From NCBI GenBank assembly GCA_031552335.1, contig JAVBMQ010000166.1, positions 1-28,735 of the forward strand: 28,735 bases of DNA, read 5' to 3'. This document shows, piece after piece, positions 16,792-27,000 of this stretch (position 1 is the stretch's first letter; every line of letters begins with the position of its first letter). The position numbers were made by a program, and so were the translations under genes. The notes beneath the pieces were generated by a model, which did no database searches, had not been told where the DNA came from, and worked only from the letters and a program-made list of their open reading frames with translations. The stretch is from JAISFI01 sp031552335. Lineage in GTDB: Bacteria > Bacteroidota > Bacteroidia > Bacteroidales > Azobacteroidaceae.

Positions 16792-19077
16792 ATGAAACAA
16801 ATTTTTTTAATGATTATGTTACTCCAGCTGATGATTCATGGAGTATCATTTGGTAACACAAAAGATCAACAGGAAAAACCTGTCTATAAAGATAAATCAG
16901 CTCCTATCGAACAACGGGTCGAAGACTTGCTGAGCAGGATGACTCTGAAAGAAAGAATACAACAGATGGAAAACCGGTCATCCGGTAAAATAGATGAGAT
17001 CGATAAAATATTTCAGGGAAACAGTTATGGTTGTACTCATGAAATGGGTATGACTGCTTCCGATTGTGCTGCCATGTACTATGAACTGCAAAAATATATG
17101 CTGAATAAAACCCGTCTGGGTATTCCGGTTATTACTGCAGCAGAGGGTATTCAGGGTATTTTACAAAATGAATGTACTCTTTATCCGCATGCTTTGGCCC
17201 AGGGAAGCACATTCAACCCGGCTTTGATACAAAAAATGACAGAGGCCGCAGGAGAAGAAGCACGTGCGATCGGAATCCGTCAGGTACTTTCTCCTGTGTT
17301 TGATATTGCCAGGGAATTACGTTGGGGCAGGGTAGAGGAAACATATGGAGAAGACCCTTTCCTGATTGCAGAAATGGGAATTGGTTTTGTGAAAGGTTAC
17401 CAGAGTAAAGGAGTCAATTGTATGCCTAAGCATTTTGTCGCTCACGGAACCCCTGCCGGAGGTTTGAATTGTGCCTTTGTCAGTGGTGGAGAACGGGAAT
17501 TTCGTAGTATTTACCTGTATCCGTTCAAACGGGTCATTCAGGAAACCAAACCTTTGGCTGTAATGAGTGCTTACAGTGCTTATGACGGAGTGGCAACTTC
17601 CGGTTCATCTTATTATATGACTGATATCCTGAGAGGAGAACTCGGATTTAACGGATATGTTTATTCCGATTGGGGTTCGGTAGAACGGTTAAAGACTTTC
17701 CACTATGCAGCAGAAACGGTTGCTGAGGCTGCTAAAATGTCTGTTGAAGCCGGAATTGATGTGAATGTGGATGCTTCTTTCGGAGAGCTGGAAGATTTGG
17801 TGAATAGTGGGAAAATGGATGTTAAATACATTGACCAGGCTGTTCGCCGTGTATTGACCGTTAAATTTAAGCTGGGATTATTTGATGATCCATATGGTGA
17901 TCCGAAGAATGTGAATAAGATAGTCAGGAGCAAAGATAAAGTAACCATAGCAAAAGAGGTTGCTGATGAAAGCGCTATCTTGTTAAAGAACGAAAACAAT
18001 ATTCTTCCGCTTGACCTGTCAAAATATAAATCGATTGCAGTGCTCGGACCAAACAGTAACCAGACGGTATATGGAGATTATTCCTGGACATCAAGGGATA
18101 CCAAAGAAGGTATAAATTTGCTCCAGGGATTGCAGGAGGCAATTGGTGATAAAGTTAATTTATATCATGCGGATGGCTGTGACTGGTGGAGCCAGAACAG
18201 CGATCATATTCCGGAAGCTGTGGAAATGGCTCAGAACAGCGATCTGGTGATTGTAGCAGTTGGCACCCGCAGTACTTTCCTCGGACGTTCTCCTAAATAT
18301 TCAACCGCAGGGGAAGGTTTTGACCTTTCTTCTCTCGAATTGCCCGGGAAACAGGAAGAATTGTTGAAAGCGGTAAAAGCTGCCGGGAAGCCTTTAATTG
18401 TAGTTCTTATTGCCGGTAAACCGATGGCTATGCCTTGGGTGAAAGACAATGCTGATGCAGTTATTGTGCAATGGTATGCGGGTGAACAACAGGGACGTTC
18501 CATGGCTGATATTCTTATGGGAAAAGTTAATCCTTCAGGAAAATTGAATGTCTCTTTTCCCCGGAGTACCGGAAATACACCTTGTTTTTATAATTATTAT
18601 CCTACAGATCGTGAACAACAATTTGATAGTGGAGGTTCATATGAAGAACCAAAAGGGCATTATATTTTCGAAAAACCTTATGCGATATGGAATTTTGGTT
18701 ATGGACTCAGTTATACAAAGTTTGATTATATAGATTGTAATCTGAATGATTTGGTATTTGCAGCGGATGGAAAATTAGAGGTAACAGTAGATGTAAAGAA
18801 TGTAGGTGACAGGGATGGTAAAGAAGTTGTACAACTTTATGTCAGGGATCTGATCAGTTCTGTGGCTACTCCCATCAAACAATTGAAAGCATTTAAAAAG
18901 GAATTCATAAAAAGAGGAGAAACTGTCAGAATTAAATTGGAGGTACCAATGTCTGAATTAGCACTCTATAATGCAAAGATGGAAAGGGTGGTTGAACCCG
19001 GAATATTCGAAATACAAATTGGTAGTTCTTCCGATAATATTTTGTTTAACAAGAAGATAAAAGTAATTAAAAAGTAA
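16792..19077 (+). CDS. GH3 beta-glycosidase (beta-glucosidase/xylosidase type), secreted
   Basis: A 761-residue family GH3 enzyme, retaining and acting on non-reducing beta-linked glucose or xylose-type sugars. A signal peptide spans about residues 1-21. The first barrel domain holds ELRWGRVEETYGEDP, PKHFVAHG and the nucleophile D293 in GYVYSDWGS. The second alpha/beta domain holds the probable acid/base E508 in AGEGFDLSSLELPGKQ. A fibronectin-like domain at the C-terminus contains VTVDVKNVGDRDGKEVVQLYV. Domain order and length are standard. It is the only clear beta-glycosidase here apart from the GH43-type protein, so it may finish oligosaccharides once alpha-linked caps are gone. It is 56 bp after GH36 and 8 bp before GH97, thus in one transcript. 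Exact sugar specificity cannot be called. Confidence 0.93.
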   Translation: MKQIFLMIMLLQLMIHGVSFGNTKDQQEKPVYKDKSAPIEQRVEDLLSRMTLKERIQQMENRSSGKIDEIDKIFQGNSYGCTHEMGMTASDCAAMYYELQKYMLNKTRLGIPVITAAEGIQGILQNECTLYPHALAQGSTFNPALIQKMTEAAGEEARAIGIRQVLSPVFDIARELRWGRVEETYGEDPFLIAEMGIGFVKGYQSKGVNCMPKHFVAHGTPAGGLNCAFVSGGEREFRSIYLYPFKRVIQETKPLAVMSAYSAYDGVATSGSSYYMTDILRGELGFNGYVYSDWGSVERLKTFHYAAETVAEAAKMSVEAGIDVNVDASFGELEDLVNSGKMDVKYIDQAVRRVLTVKFKLGLFDDPYGDPKNVNKIVRSKDKVTIAKEVADESAILLKNENNILPLDLSKYKSIAVLGPNSNQTVYGDYSWTSRDTKEGINLLQGLQEAIGDKVNLYHADGCDWWSQNSDHIPEAVEMAQNSDLVIVAVGTRSTFLGRSPKYSTAGEGFDLSSLELPGKQEELLKAVKAAGKPLIVVLIAGKPMAMPWVKDNADAVIVQWYAGEQQGRSMADILMGKVNPSGKLNVSFPRSTGNTPCFYNYYPTDREQQFDSGGSYEEPKGHYIFEKPYAIWNFGYGLSYTKFDYIDCNLNDLVFAADGKLEVTVDVKNVGDRDGKEVVQLYVRDLISSVATPIKQLKAFKKEFIKRGETVRIKLEVPMSELALYNAKMERVVEPGIFEIQIGSSSDNILFNKKIKVIKK

Positions 19078-19085
19078 AATGAGCG

Positions 19086-21404
19086 ATGAAAAAAATGTGG
19101 ATTGGAATAACCTTGCTGACGCTATTTTTTCTTCCATCGATCTATGCGGAAGAATATAAAGTAGTATCTCCGGATGGAAAATTGGAGATGAGGTTAAATA
19201 CAGGAACAGAAATCAAATATGAAGTCTATCGTGATGATTTGAGTTTGATTGCACCTTCCAAAATTTCCATGTCTTTTAATAATGGAGTTGTTATCGGAGA
19301 TCATGCCGTTCAATCAACGAACCGGAGATCCGTCAATGAAACAATATCTGTAATAGCAGGGAAAAATCAGATACTGGAAGATATTTATAATGAGTTAAGG
19401 GTCGATTTCGAAGCTGGTTATTCATTGATAGTACGTGTATATAATGAAGGAATTGCATACCGTTTTCAAACTGCATTTGAAGGAGATGTCATTGTTCATT
19501 CGGAAACAGCCGATTTTAATTTCATGGGAAACCCTTCCGTGGTATTTCCTGAAACCAATGTAGATTATGCTTCTGAAGATAAAGGGGGATATTGGTTGTC
19601 GATGACCAATTTTGAACGCCCATATAATAGATATCAGGCTATATCAGATATCGATTTGAATTCAAGAATCAAAGCTGAAGACGACCAAACGAGATACGCC
19701 AATACTCCTTTGATGGTTATTTATCCGGATACTTATACTTCCGGAATCCCATATAAAGTAGTAATCTCAGAGTCTGATCTGTTAGACTATCCCGGTTTAT
19801 ACTTGTATCGCCCCGCTGATGGAACTAACACTTTATCCGGTTACTGGCCGAAATATCCAAACGAAGTTTATAAGCCTGGGAATATGTATTATGGACATGA
19901 TGTGCTGAGTCGCAATGATTATCTGGCTGTTACTAAAGGTACCCGAGATTATCCATGGAGAATAATCAATGTCTCTTCCGATGATAAAGATTTATTGAAC
20001 AATGAATTGGTGTATAAATTGGCTACTCCCTTACAACTGGATGATATTTCCTGGATCAAATCCGGAAAAACGGTTTGGGAATGGTGGCATAAGGCGATGT
20101 TGACGCCGGCAGGAGCCGCTGATCCTGCCAATGGAATTCCAGCCAATGGAAATGATAATCTGGGTTATGGCTTGTACAAATACTATGTGGATTGGGCTGC
20201 GAAGAACAACATTGAGTATCTTACATTAGATGCAGGTTGGAGTGAATCGTATATCCGTCAGCTTTGTGCTTATGCTAAAGGTAAAGGAGTCGGTGTTTTT
20301 GTTTGGACTTTCATTAATCAGGCAATTGAAGATGCCAATTGGGTGAAAAAAATGAAAGGTTTTGGAATTTCCGGAGTTAAGGTTGATTTTGTCAACCGGG
20401 ACGATCAGATAGCGATCAATTGGATTGAAGATATTGCAAAAAGATGTGCTGATAATAAGATGTTACTGTTGCTACATGGATGCCCTAAACCCACTGGTTT
20501 ACAACGGGCATACCCGAATATATTGAACTATGAAGCTGTATGTGGAAATGAATCTAATTTCTGGAACCGGAATGCGAATCCGGATTATCATCTTGAGATT
20601 CCTTTTATTCGTATGCTGGCAGGTCCGTTTGATTATACCCCGGGTTCTATGAGGAATAAGACAAAGACTCAGTTTTCTCCCATGGATATTGCCAATACAG
20701 TTCCTTCCAGCATGGGAACCCGGTCACATGAACTGGCTATGTATATTATCTTTGATCAACCGCTTGGATTTTTGTGTGATGCTCCTACAGAATATGATAA
20801 ATATCCGGAGATTCTGGAATTTTTCCAAAATGTCCCGACTGTATGGGATAAGACAGTACCATTGTCCGCAGAGTTCGGAAAATATGCCGTGATAGCAAAA
20901 CAAACAGGAGATGACTGGTTTATTGCAGGAATGACCAACTGGAATGAGAAAACCGTAACAGTAGATTTTTCTTTTTTACCGGAGGGTTTTGTTTTTGATG
21001 CTGATGTGATTAAGGATTATAGCAATAATGGTTATCCTGCAAGATATGTGGCAGAGGAAATAAGTATCTCGAGTAAAACAGTACAATCTGTCAGAATGTC
21101 GCAAGGTGGTGGTTTTGTTATACGCTTGCATGGCAAGAGAAAAACCGGTATTGATAAAACGTTGAAAGAAACTCGCATTTTACATTACATAGATTTTAAT
21201 AACCAGGTATTGATTCTCAAATCCGGACAACCTTTATTGTCAGCTCAGATTTATAATCTTTCCGGGAAATTGTTAAAAAACGTAAATCTGAAAGACGAAA
21301 ACGTCTATGAAAAACAACTGAATATTGCAGATTTGAATCCCGGAGCTTATATACTGAAAGTAATCACAAATCAATCAGTCGAAGATTTGAAGTTTGTATA
21401 TTGA
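19086..21404 (+). CDS. GH97 alpha-galactosidase-type enzyme with T9SS-like C-terminal tail
   Basis: A 772-residue GH97 enzyme. After a signal peptide ending near IYAEE comes the N-terminal beta-sandwich (YKVVSPDGKLEMRL), then a TIM barrel with WEWWHKAML, YLTLDAGW and GVKVDF. D434 in the last motif is the position where retaining GH97 alpha-galactosidases have their nucleophile; inverting alpha-glucosidases of the family lack it. E483 in YEAVCGNE is a candidate acid/base. After the C-terminal beta-domain, residues from about 690 to 772 form an extra module with IYNLSGKLLKNV, LNPGAYILKV and a basic end, typical of type A T9SS sorting domains. This suggests export to the cell surface or medium, whereas most neighbours appear periplasmic. 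It starts 8 bp after GH3 and is the last gene of the run. Confidence 0.9.
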   Translation: MKKMWIGITLLTLFFLPSIYAEEYKVVSPDGKLEMRLNTGTEIKYEVYRDDLSLIAPSKISMSFNNGVVIGDHAVQSTNRRSVNETISVIAGKNQILEDIYNELRVDFEAGYSLIVRVYNEGIAYRFQTAFEGDVIVHSETADFNFMGNPSVVFPETNVDYASEDKGGYWLSMTNFERPYNRYQAISDIDLNSRIKAEDDQTRYANTPLMVIYPDTYTSGIPYKVVISESDLLDYPGLYLYRPADGTNTLSGYWPKYPNEVYKPGNMYYGHDVLSRNDYLAVTKGTRDYPWRIINVSSDDKDLLNNELVYKLATPLQLDDISWIKSGKTVWEWWHKAMLTPAGAADPANGIPANGNDNLGYGLYKYYVDWAAKNNIEYLTLDAGWSESYIRQLCAYAKGKGVGVFVWTFINQAIEDANWVKKMKGFGISGVKVDFVNRDDQIAINWIEDIAKRCADNKMLLLLHGCPKPTGLQRAYPNILNYEAVCGNESNFWNRNANPDYHLEIPFIRMLAGPFDYTPGSMRNKTKTQFSPMDIANTVPSSMGTRSHELAMYIIFDQPLGFLCDAPTEYDKYPEILEFFQNVPTVWDKTVPLSAEFGKYAVIAKQTGDDWFIAGMTNWNEKTVTVDFSFLPEGFVFDADVIKDYSNNGYPARYVAEEISISSKTVQSVRMSQGGGFVIRLHGKRKTGIDKTLKETRILHYIDFNNQVLILKSGQPLLSAQIYNLSGKLLKNVNLKDENVYEKQLNIADLNPGAYILKVITNQSVEDLKFVY

Positions 21405-21442
21405 TTTAAATATCTCAGAAGAAACGAATTGGGACGAATTGA

Positions 21443-21480
21443 ACGAATAAAAATTGAGCTTTAAAATTCATTTTATTCGT
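21443..21480 (+). terminator. Weak terminator-like hairpin after GH97
   Basis: ACGAATAAAA (21443-21452) pairs with TTTTATTCGT (21471-21480), giving a 10-bp stem with an 18-base loop about 40 bases after the GH97 stop. An alternative pairing of GGACGAAT (21432-21439) with ATTCGTCC (21475-21482) is also possible. There is no following T-run; the position at the end of a long operon is the main support. Confidence 0.35.
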
Positions 21481-21600
21481 CCTGTTTGTGTCTTATAAAT
21501 TGTAAATTCATTCAAAAAATATTCTGCTCTTTCAATTTTTTCAGACAAACCGAACCTGATTAATCAGAAATTCTTCCTGAAATTATGTCTAAATGTAGCA

Positions 21601-21667
21601 ATACTACATTTGTATTATCTTTTGGCAGATTTCGACTTTTTTATCCGGTAATACTCTACTTATTTTG
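21601..21667 (+). promoter_or_regulatory. Site C: dyad operator and promoter for the second GH36
   Basis: The dyad at 21601-21618 reads ATA-CT-ACA-TT-TGT-AT-TAT, followed by CT-TTTG (21621-21624). After exactly 35 bases comes TTATTTTG (21660-21667), a -7 box with one departure from TAnnTTTG. A second overlapping inverted repeat, AAATGTAG-N5-CTACATTT (21591-21611), occurs only here. Expected transcription start is near 21671, about 41 bases before ATG 21712. Confidence 0.68.
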
Positions 21668-21711
21668 CATCGTGAATAATAGTGAGAAACAAAAATTATT
21701 TAATAGTCCAC

Positions 21712-23889
21712 ATGAGAAACTTATTGCTTTTAATTGTTGCCTTCTTGTTCTCTTTGGGGCAAGCACAGGCTGATCCCGGCAAAACAATTGCCATCCATAC
21801 TAAAAACACAAGCTTAGTGTATAAAGTGAATGACAAGAATAAAGTCTGTCAGTCGTACTTTGGTAGTAAATTAAGTGATTCCGATTGTGCACAAGTAACG
21901 GTATCAGATAATGAGATAGCTCCGACATTCGGAACCAGTTATGTACATCAGCCGGCTATACGTGCTGTACATGCGGATGGAAATACTTCCACAGAACTGG
22001 TTTTTGACAAAACTGAGACAAAAAGATTGAATAACAATCAGGTACAAACAGATGTTTATCTGAAGGATACTTATTTCCCTTTCAATGTAAAAATATCTTT
22101 CAAAACATATGAAAAAGAAGATATCATCGAACAGTGGACAGAGTATTCTCATAATGAGAAAAAAACGGTCGTATTATATGACTATGCTTCTTCCTGTCTG
22201 AGTTTTCAGGCTACCCATTATTATATGACTGAATTTTACGGAAACTGGGCAGATGAGATGCATATGACAGAAACGCTTTTGGTTCGTGGCACAACCACTA
22301 TAGATTCTAAATTAGGGGTCAGATCCAATCAATATGGTCATGGTTGCTTTTATCTTTCCTTAGAAAAACCTTCTGCAGAAGATGATGGAAAAGTTATCGG
22401 TGGTACATTGGCCTGGCCGGGAAGTTTTTCTTTGCAGTTCAATATAGATCACCAGGAAAAATTACGTGTTATTTCCGGAATCAATTCTTTTGCCGGACAA
22501 TATTTACTGGAAAAGGGTGACGTACTTACTACCCCGGCATTACTTTATACTTATAGTGAAGACGGAAAAGGAACTGTTTCCCGTCGTTTTCATCGTTGGG
22601 CTCGTCAATATGGAGTATATAACGGAACAAAACCTCACATGACATTGATGAATAACTGGGAAGCTACTTATTTCAATTTTGATAATGAAATCCTGACAGG
22701 TATCATTGATGATGCTGCGAAAATGGGATTTGATTTATTCCTTTTGGATGACGGTTGGTTTGGTACTAAATATCCCCGGAATAACGATGATGCCGGACTT
22801 GGAGACTGGGACATCAACAGAAAGAAACTCCCTGATGGCTTAGGTTATCTGGTCAATGAGTGTGAAAAACGGAATATCAAATTCGGTATCTGGCTGGAAC
22901 CTGAAATGGTGAATCCGAAAAGTGAATTGTACGAAAAACATCCGGAATGGGTGATTACGCAACCTAATCGTCCGCTGGATTTGAGCCGTAACCAATTGAT
23001 CCTGGATTTGAGTAATCCTGCTGTTCAGGATTATGTCTTCAACGTGGTGGATAAAACCATGACCGAAACCAAAAATATTTCATATATCAAATGGGACTGT
23101 AACCGTTTTGTGACCAATTCCGGTTCATCTTATTTGCCTGCAAACAAACAATCTCATCTCTGGATCGAATATAACCGTGGTTTGATGAAGGTATTAAAAC
23201 GCGTGCGTGAAAAATATCCGGATGTCACCATCATGGCTTGTTCGGGTGGCGGTGGCCGTATTGATTATGGTACATTGCCTTATTTCGATGAATTCTGGAT
23301 CAGTGATAATACCGATGCTTTAGACCGGATTTTTATTCAATGGGGAGCCGGTCAATTCTACCCTGCCATTTGTATGGCGAGCCATGTGTCTGTTTGTCCG
23401 AACCATATTACCGGCCGTACTGTGCCTTTGAAATTCCGTTTTGATGTGGCTACCTCTGCTAAACTGGGTATGGACTTACAACCCCGTCAGATGTCGGAAG
23501 ATGAAAAGGCATTCTGCAAAATTGCGTTGAAAGACTATAATAGTGTGAAAGAAGTTGTACAATTCGGAGATCTCTACAGATTACTTTCTCCATATGAAAG
23601 TAACAGAGTTGCCATAATGTATGCCATGGAAGATCAGTCTCGTGTGGCTGTTTATTCATTCCTGATGAAAAAAGAAATAAATGGTAACCGTCAGGTATTA
23701 TATCTCCGTGGTTTGGATCCCAATAAACAATATCGTTTGCATGAATTGAATAAGATTCCTAACCGCTGGTCGAGATTCGATTCACTTGAAGGGAAAGTAT
23801 ATTCAGGTGCGTATCTGATGAATTATGGTGTGTCTTTTTATATGAGTGAAGAATATGAAAGTCTTGTGTTTGAGGCAATAGCTCAATAA
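21712..23889 (+). CDS. GH36 alpha-galactosidase (second copy), secreted
   Basis: A 725-residue GH36 enzyme, paralogous to the one at 14564 with near-equal length and the same motif order. ATG 21712 was chosen over GTG 21682 because it gives a clean signal peptide (MRNLLLLIVAFLFSLGQAQA) and leaves a 5' leader after promoter C. The barrel carries DDGWFGTKYPRNND, KFGIWLEPEMVN, the nucleophile D462 in YIKWDCNRF, CSGGGGRIDYG and acid/base D532 in FWISDNTDA. It has its own operator and promoter and a strong terminator, so it is a single-gene unit within the regulon. Separate promoters for two copies suggest they serve different steps or conditions. Alpha-galactosidase is the likely activity; alpha-N-acetylgalactosaminidase is an alternative in this family. 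Confidence 0.94.
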   Translation: MRNLLLLIVAFLFSLGQAQADPGKTIAIHTKNTSLVYKVNDKNKVCQSYFGSKLSDSDCAQVTVSDNEIAPTFGTSYVHQPAIRAVHADGNTSTELVFDKTETKRLNNNQVQTDVYLKDTYFPFNVKISFKTYEKEDIIEQWTEYSHNEKKTVVLYDYASSCLSFQATHYYMTEFYGNWADEMHMTETLLVRGTTTIDSKLGVRSNQYGHGCFYLSLEKPSAEDDGKVIGGTLAWPGSFSLQFNIDHQEKLRVISGINSFAGQYLLEKGDVLTTPALLYTYSEDGKGTVSRRFHRWARQYGVYNGTKPHMTLMNNWEATYFNFDNEILTGIIDDAAKMGFDLFLLDDGWFGTKYPRNNDDAGLGDWDINRKKLPDGLGYLVNECEKRNIKFGIWLEPEMVNPKSELYEKHPEWVITQPNRPLDLSRNQLILDLSNPAVQDYVFNVVDKTMTETKNISYIKWDCNRFVTNSGSSYLPANKQSHLWIEYNRGLMKVLKRVREKYPDVTIMACSGGGGRIDYGTLPYFDEFWISDNTDALDRIFIQWGAGQFYPAICMASHVSVCPNHITGRTVPLKFRFDVATSAKLGMDLQPRQMSEDEKAFCKIALKDYNSVKEVVQFGDLYRLLSPYESNRVAIMYAMEDQSRVAVYSFLMKKEINGNRQVLYLRGLDPNKQYRLHELNKIPNRWSRFDSLEGKVYSGAYLMNYGVSFYMSEEYESLVFEAIAQ

Positions 23890-23908
23890 AATTAAGAGTT
23901 TGGAATTA

Positions 23909-23955
23909 AAAATTAAAAGCCGCAGGATCATTGTGAAACTGCGGCTTTTAATTTT
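23909..23955. terminator. Strong bidirectional terminator between convergent genes
   Basis: A 17-bp perfect stem (23909-23925 with 23939-23955) has a GC-rich top, AAGCCGCAG with CTGCGGCTT, flanked by A and T runs on both sides, and a 13-base loop. It stands between the GH36 stop (23889) and the end of the minus-strand GH43 gene (24023), so it can end transcripts from both sides. Confidence 0.88.
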
Positions 23956-24022
23956 AAACCGTAACGGTTATTTAGTCTAGTCACTGTGTGCTGACTTTTT
24001 TGAATTAGAACGTATAAAAAAA

Positions 24023-27000
24023 TTATTTGATTACCTTCAGACTTTTCCCTGCAACATTTACAATATAAATTCCTTTTGAAACGACCGGGATAAAGTCATT
24101 GGTCATTCCTATTGCTATTTTCTGGCCGACAAGGTTGATAACATTTACGCTTTTTTCAACTGTACTTTTCACAAGGAAACCGTTATCAACTATTTCTACC
24201 CAAAAGTCTAAGTCATTTTTATTTGAGGGAATGGATGTAAGATCTTTTAAAATAGTTGTAAACGGACCTCCTGCATATGATTGGTCAATGGCTTGTACTC
24301 CTACAGTATAATTTCCACCTTCGGACAAAGACATTACGTATTCCTTTATTTGTGAAGAAAGGGAAGTCTGCAGGTCTGTTCCTACCTTAATCTTTCCTGT
24401 ATTGATATCAGCAGGAATCACCATCCATATTTTATTTGTATTGTTATTTTTTACATAGATGTTATAGCGCAAGGCTTGTTTTGAGCTTATATCATCCGAA
24501 GCTTCGCCCCAGGTGATATGTAACCTGCTGTTTTTGAACTCGGCATTTACAAAAGCAGGGGCAGAGGGAGGCTGATTTCCCGGGAGTCCCGAGTTCTCAG
24601 GATGGTTTTCATAAATACGTACAGGAGAGGGATATGCATCGCCGTCATATGATCCTTTTGCTCCACCAATGACGATATCCATATTGCCGTCGCCATTCAC
24701 ATCTCCCATATTGATACCTCCGTCTTTCACGGGAAAGATGGGATAGGTAGTATCCAGGATAAATTTATTTTCATTATTTTGATAATATACTCTGGTTAAA
24801 TCTTTTGATCCGTCATATGCTTTCATAATCATATCCATGCGTCCGTCATTGTTGAAGTCTGCAATGAGAATGTTTGCAACATTGACCGGGGTAATACCAC
24901 TTTCGTCGGAGTTGCAGTATGTGAATGTAGCTTCTTTAGTTTCCGGATTGATTGTAATATTGTATAATTCGGAATAACGAGCCCAGTTATCACCATGGCC
25001 GGTAACTAAAATATCCAGGGTGCCGTCTCCATTTATATCAGCTAAAACAGATTGGCTTTGCCAGGCACCGGGCATATTGCCGGGTGTTATGTTCTGGAAA
25101 GTTCCGTTTTGCATGTTTTTGTAAAGGCCTATTCCTCTTGGTATATTGCTGTATCCATTATGAAAAATATCCAGCCAACCGTCGTTGTTTACATCTGCAA
25201 ACATAACAGATCCATTTGCCGTGGGCTTATAGTTGACAGGTAAAGCTGTAATTTGTCTTTCGAATTTTCCGGTTCCGTTTATGTTTTTATACAGATCGAT
25301 ACTCCTGTCCACATCATCCCGGCATAGTAGCAGGATATCATTATAACCATCATGATCATAATCTCCCACAGAGATCGTGTTGAAATATTCTTCGTCAGCG
25401 TATTGCCTGAATCCGGTATTATAAACTTCTTCGAATAAATAATTGCCTTCTTCTCCGAGATTCCTGTAAAGGCGAAGGTATTTCTGGCTCATCGGAAAAC
25501 GCCAGTCTCCGCCTTTTCCCATGAATAATAAATCAAGATTGCCATCATTGTCATAGTCAAAAAAAACAGCATTTGTATATATGGATACCTGTATGTTGGC
25601 ATCATATTCCTGGACTACAGTGAATGTATTGTCACCATTGTTTTTAACCAGGGTGGCCATTTCGTTCCACATGTGCCAATCGGCTGGTTTAACCTCACTT
25701 TCGTCTGTGTATCTGAATTTTCCGGGCCCGTCATATTCGTAATGAAACCAGTTGAAATCAGCTTGTCCAGCATTTCCTTTTGTGTTATAGGTAAAAAGGC
25801 CTACCCGGGAGCCTTTCCAGTCGCCGGAACCTAGAGAATAAGCTTCTTTACAAGGAAGGAATTCAGTATTATCGAGGCTGTAATATAACTGGTGTTCATT
25901 GGTATTTCCATTCAGAAATGCTTTGAAGTAGACCATATTGGTTGAAATTTCTTTTATTGTGCTCACAGTTCCATCCATTTCTACATAAATGTATTGTTTA
26001 TCATTTATTTTTTGGATTCCTATAGCATTGTACTTATTTCCAAGGCAAAAGAGTCCGGCCCGTTGTCCATCTGCCAGTTTGCTGCAGTCCAGCTCTGTAG
26101 ATGCTTCTCCATGATAGCCCATTAGTTTCTGGGTAAACATATTTCTGGAGTTCCTTAATTTATCGGCTTTCTGAGCCTTGATAACCAGATATCCCGGACG
26201 TTCGGAGAGAGACCAATAATCATTTGACGGATTGTGGTTGAATTGCCATTGTAAGTTTTTTTGATCAGAGAAGAATTCATCGCTGGTTTGCGGGCCAAAA
26301 ATTTCTGAGACATTACCGGTATTTGGCTTATTCCATTGTTTTACCGGTTCTCCGATGCCATTATTGTCAAGGTCTTTTCCAATAAAGGGAAAGCCCTCCA
26401 CCCATGTTACCGGTTGTAAATGAACGATTCTTCCCTGAGGATCTTTTGACTGGAAATGATAAAACCACCATTCTCCGTCAGGAGTATCAACCAAAGCTCC
26501 CTGATGGGGACCATTGATTTTAGTGGCGCCTTGTTCCAATACTATCTTTTTTTCATAAGGACCGTAAATATTTGTTGACCGCATAACGGTTTGCCATCCG
26601 GTAGAAACGCCTCCTTCGGGAATACTGATGTAATAATATCCGTCTTTTTTGAATAGTTTGGTGCCTTCTGCAGTGGGCCCTTCATAAACTTTGGTGCCAT
26701 TATCAAGGAGTTGAGTGCCATCAGCGCTCATTTTATGGATAATGATCGGTCCTCCACCTAATTGACTCCTTCCTAAATACGCATCCCCATTGTCATCCCA
26801 CAGCGGACAAGGATCTTCCCATCCACTGATGTTTTTTACATTCAACAGAGGAGACCATGGTCCTGCCGGATCTATTGTGTTTGACATAAATAAACCTTCA
26901 TCAGGACTACAGAAATACACCCAGAATTTACCATTATGATAGCGGATGGCAGGGGCCCATGAGCCACCCCCATAACGTTCATTGTTATCATATTTAGGGA

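Larger units (their letters stand above)
21405..21711. other. 307-bp intergenic region: repeats, hairpin and regulated promoter
   Basis: No gene is visible. Three closely spaced ACGAAT units (21424-21448, at steps of 10 and 9 bases) run into a hairpin at 21443-21480. A perfect 12-bp palindrome, CTGATTAATCAG, occupies 21556-21567. Operator/promoter C follows at 21601-21667. GTG 21682 is in frame with the GH36 gene but falls about 8 bases after the expected transcript start, so it is not a likely start. Confidence 0.7.
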
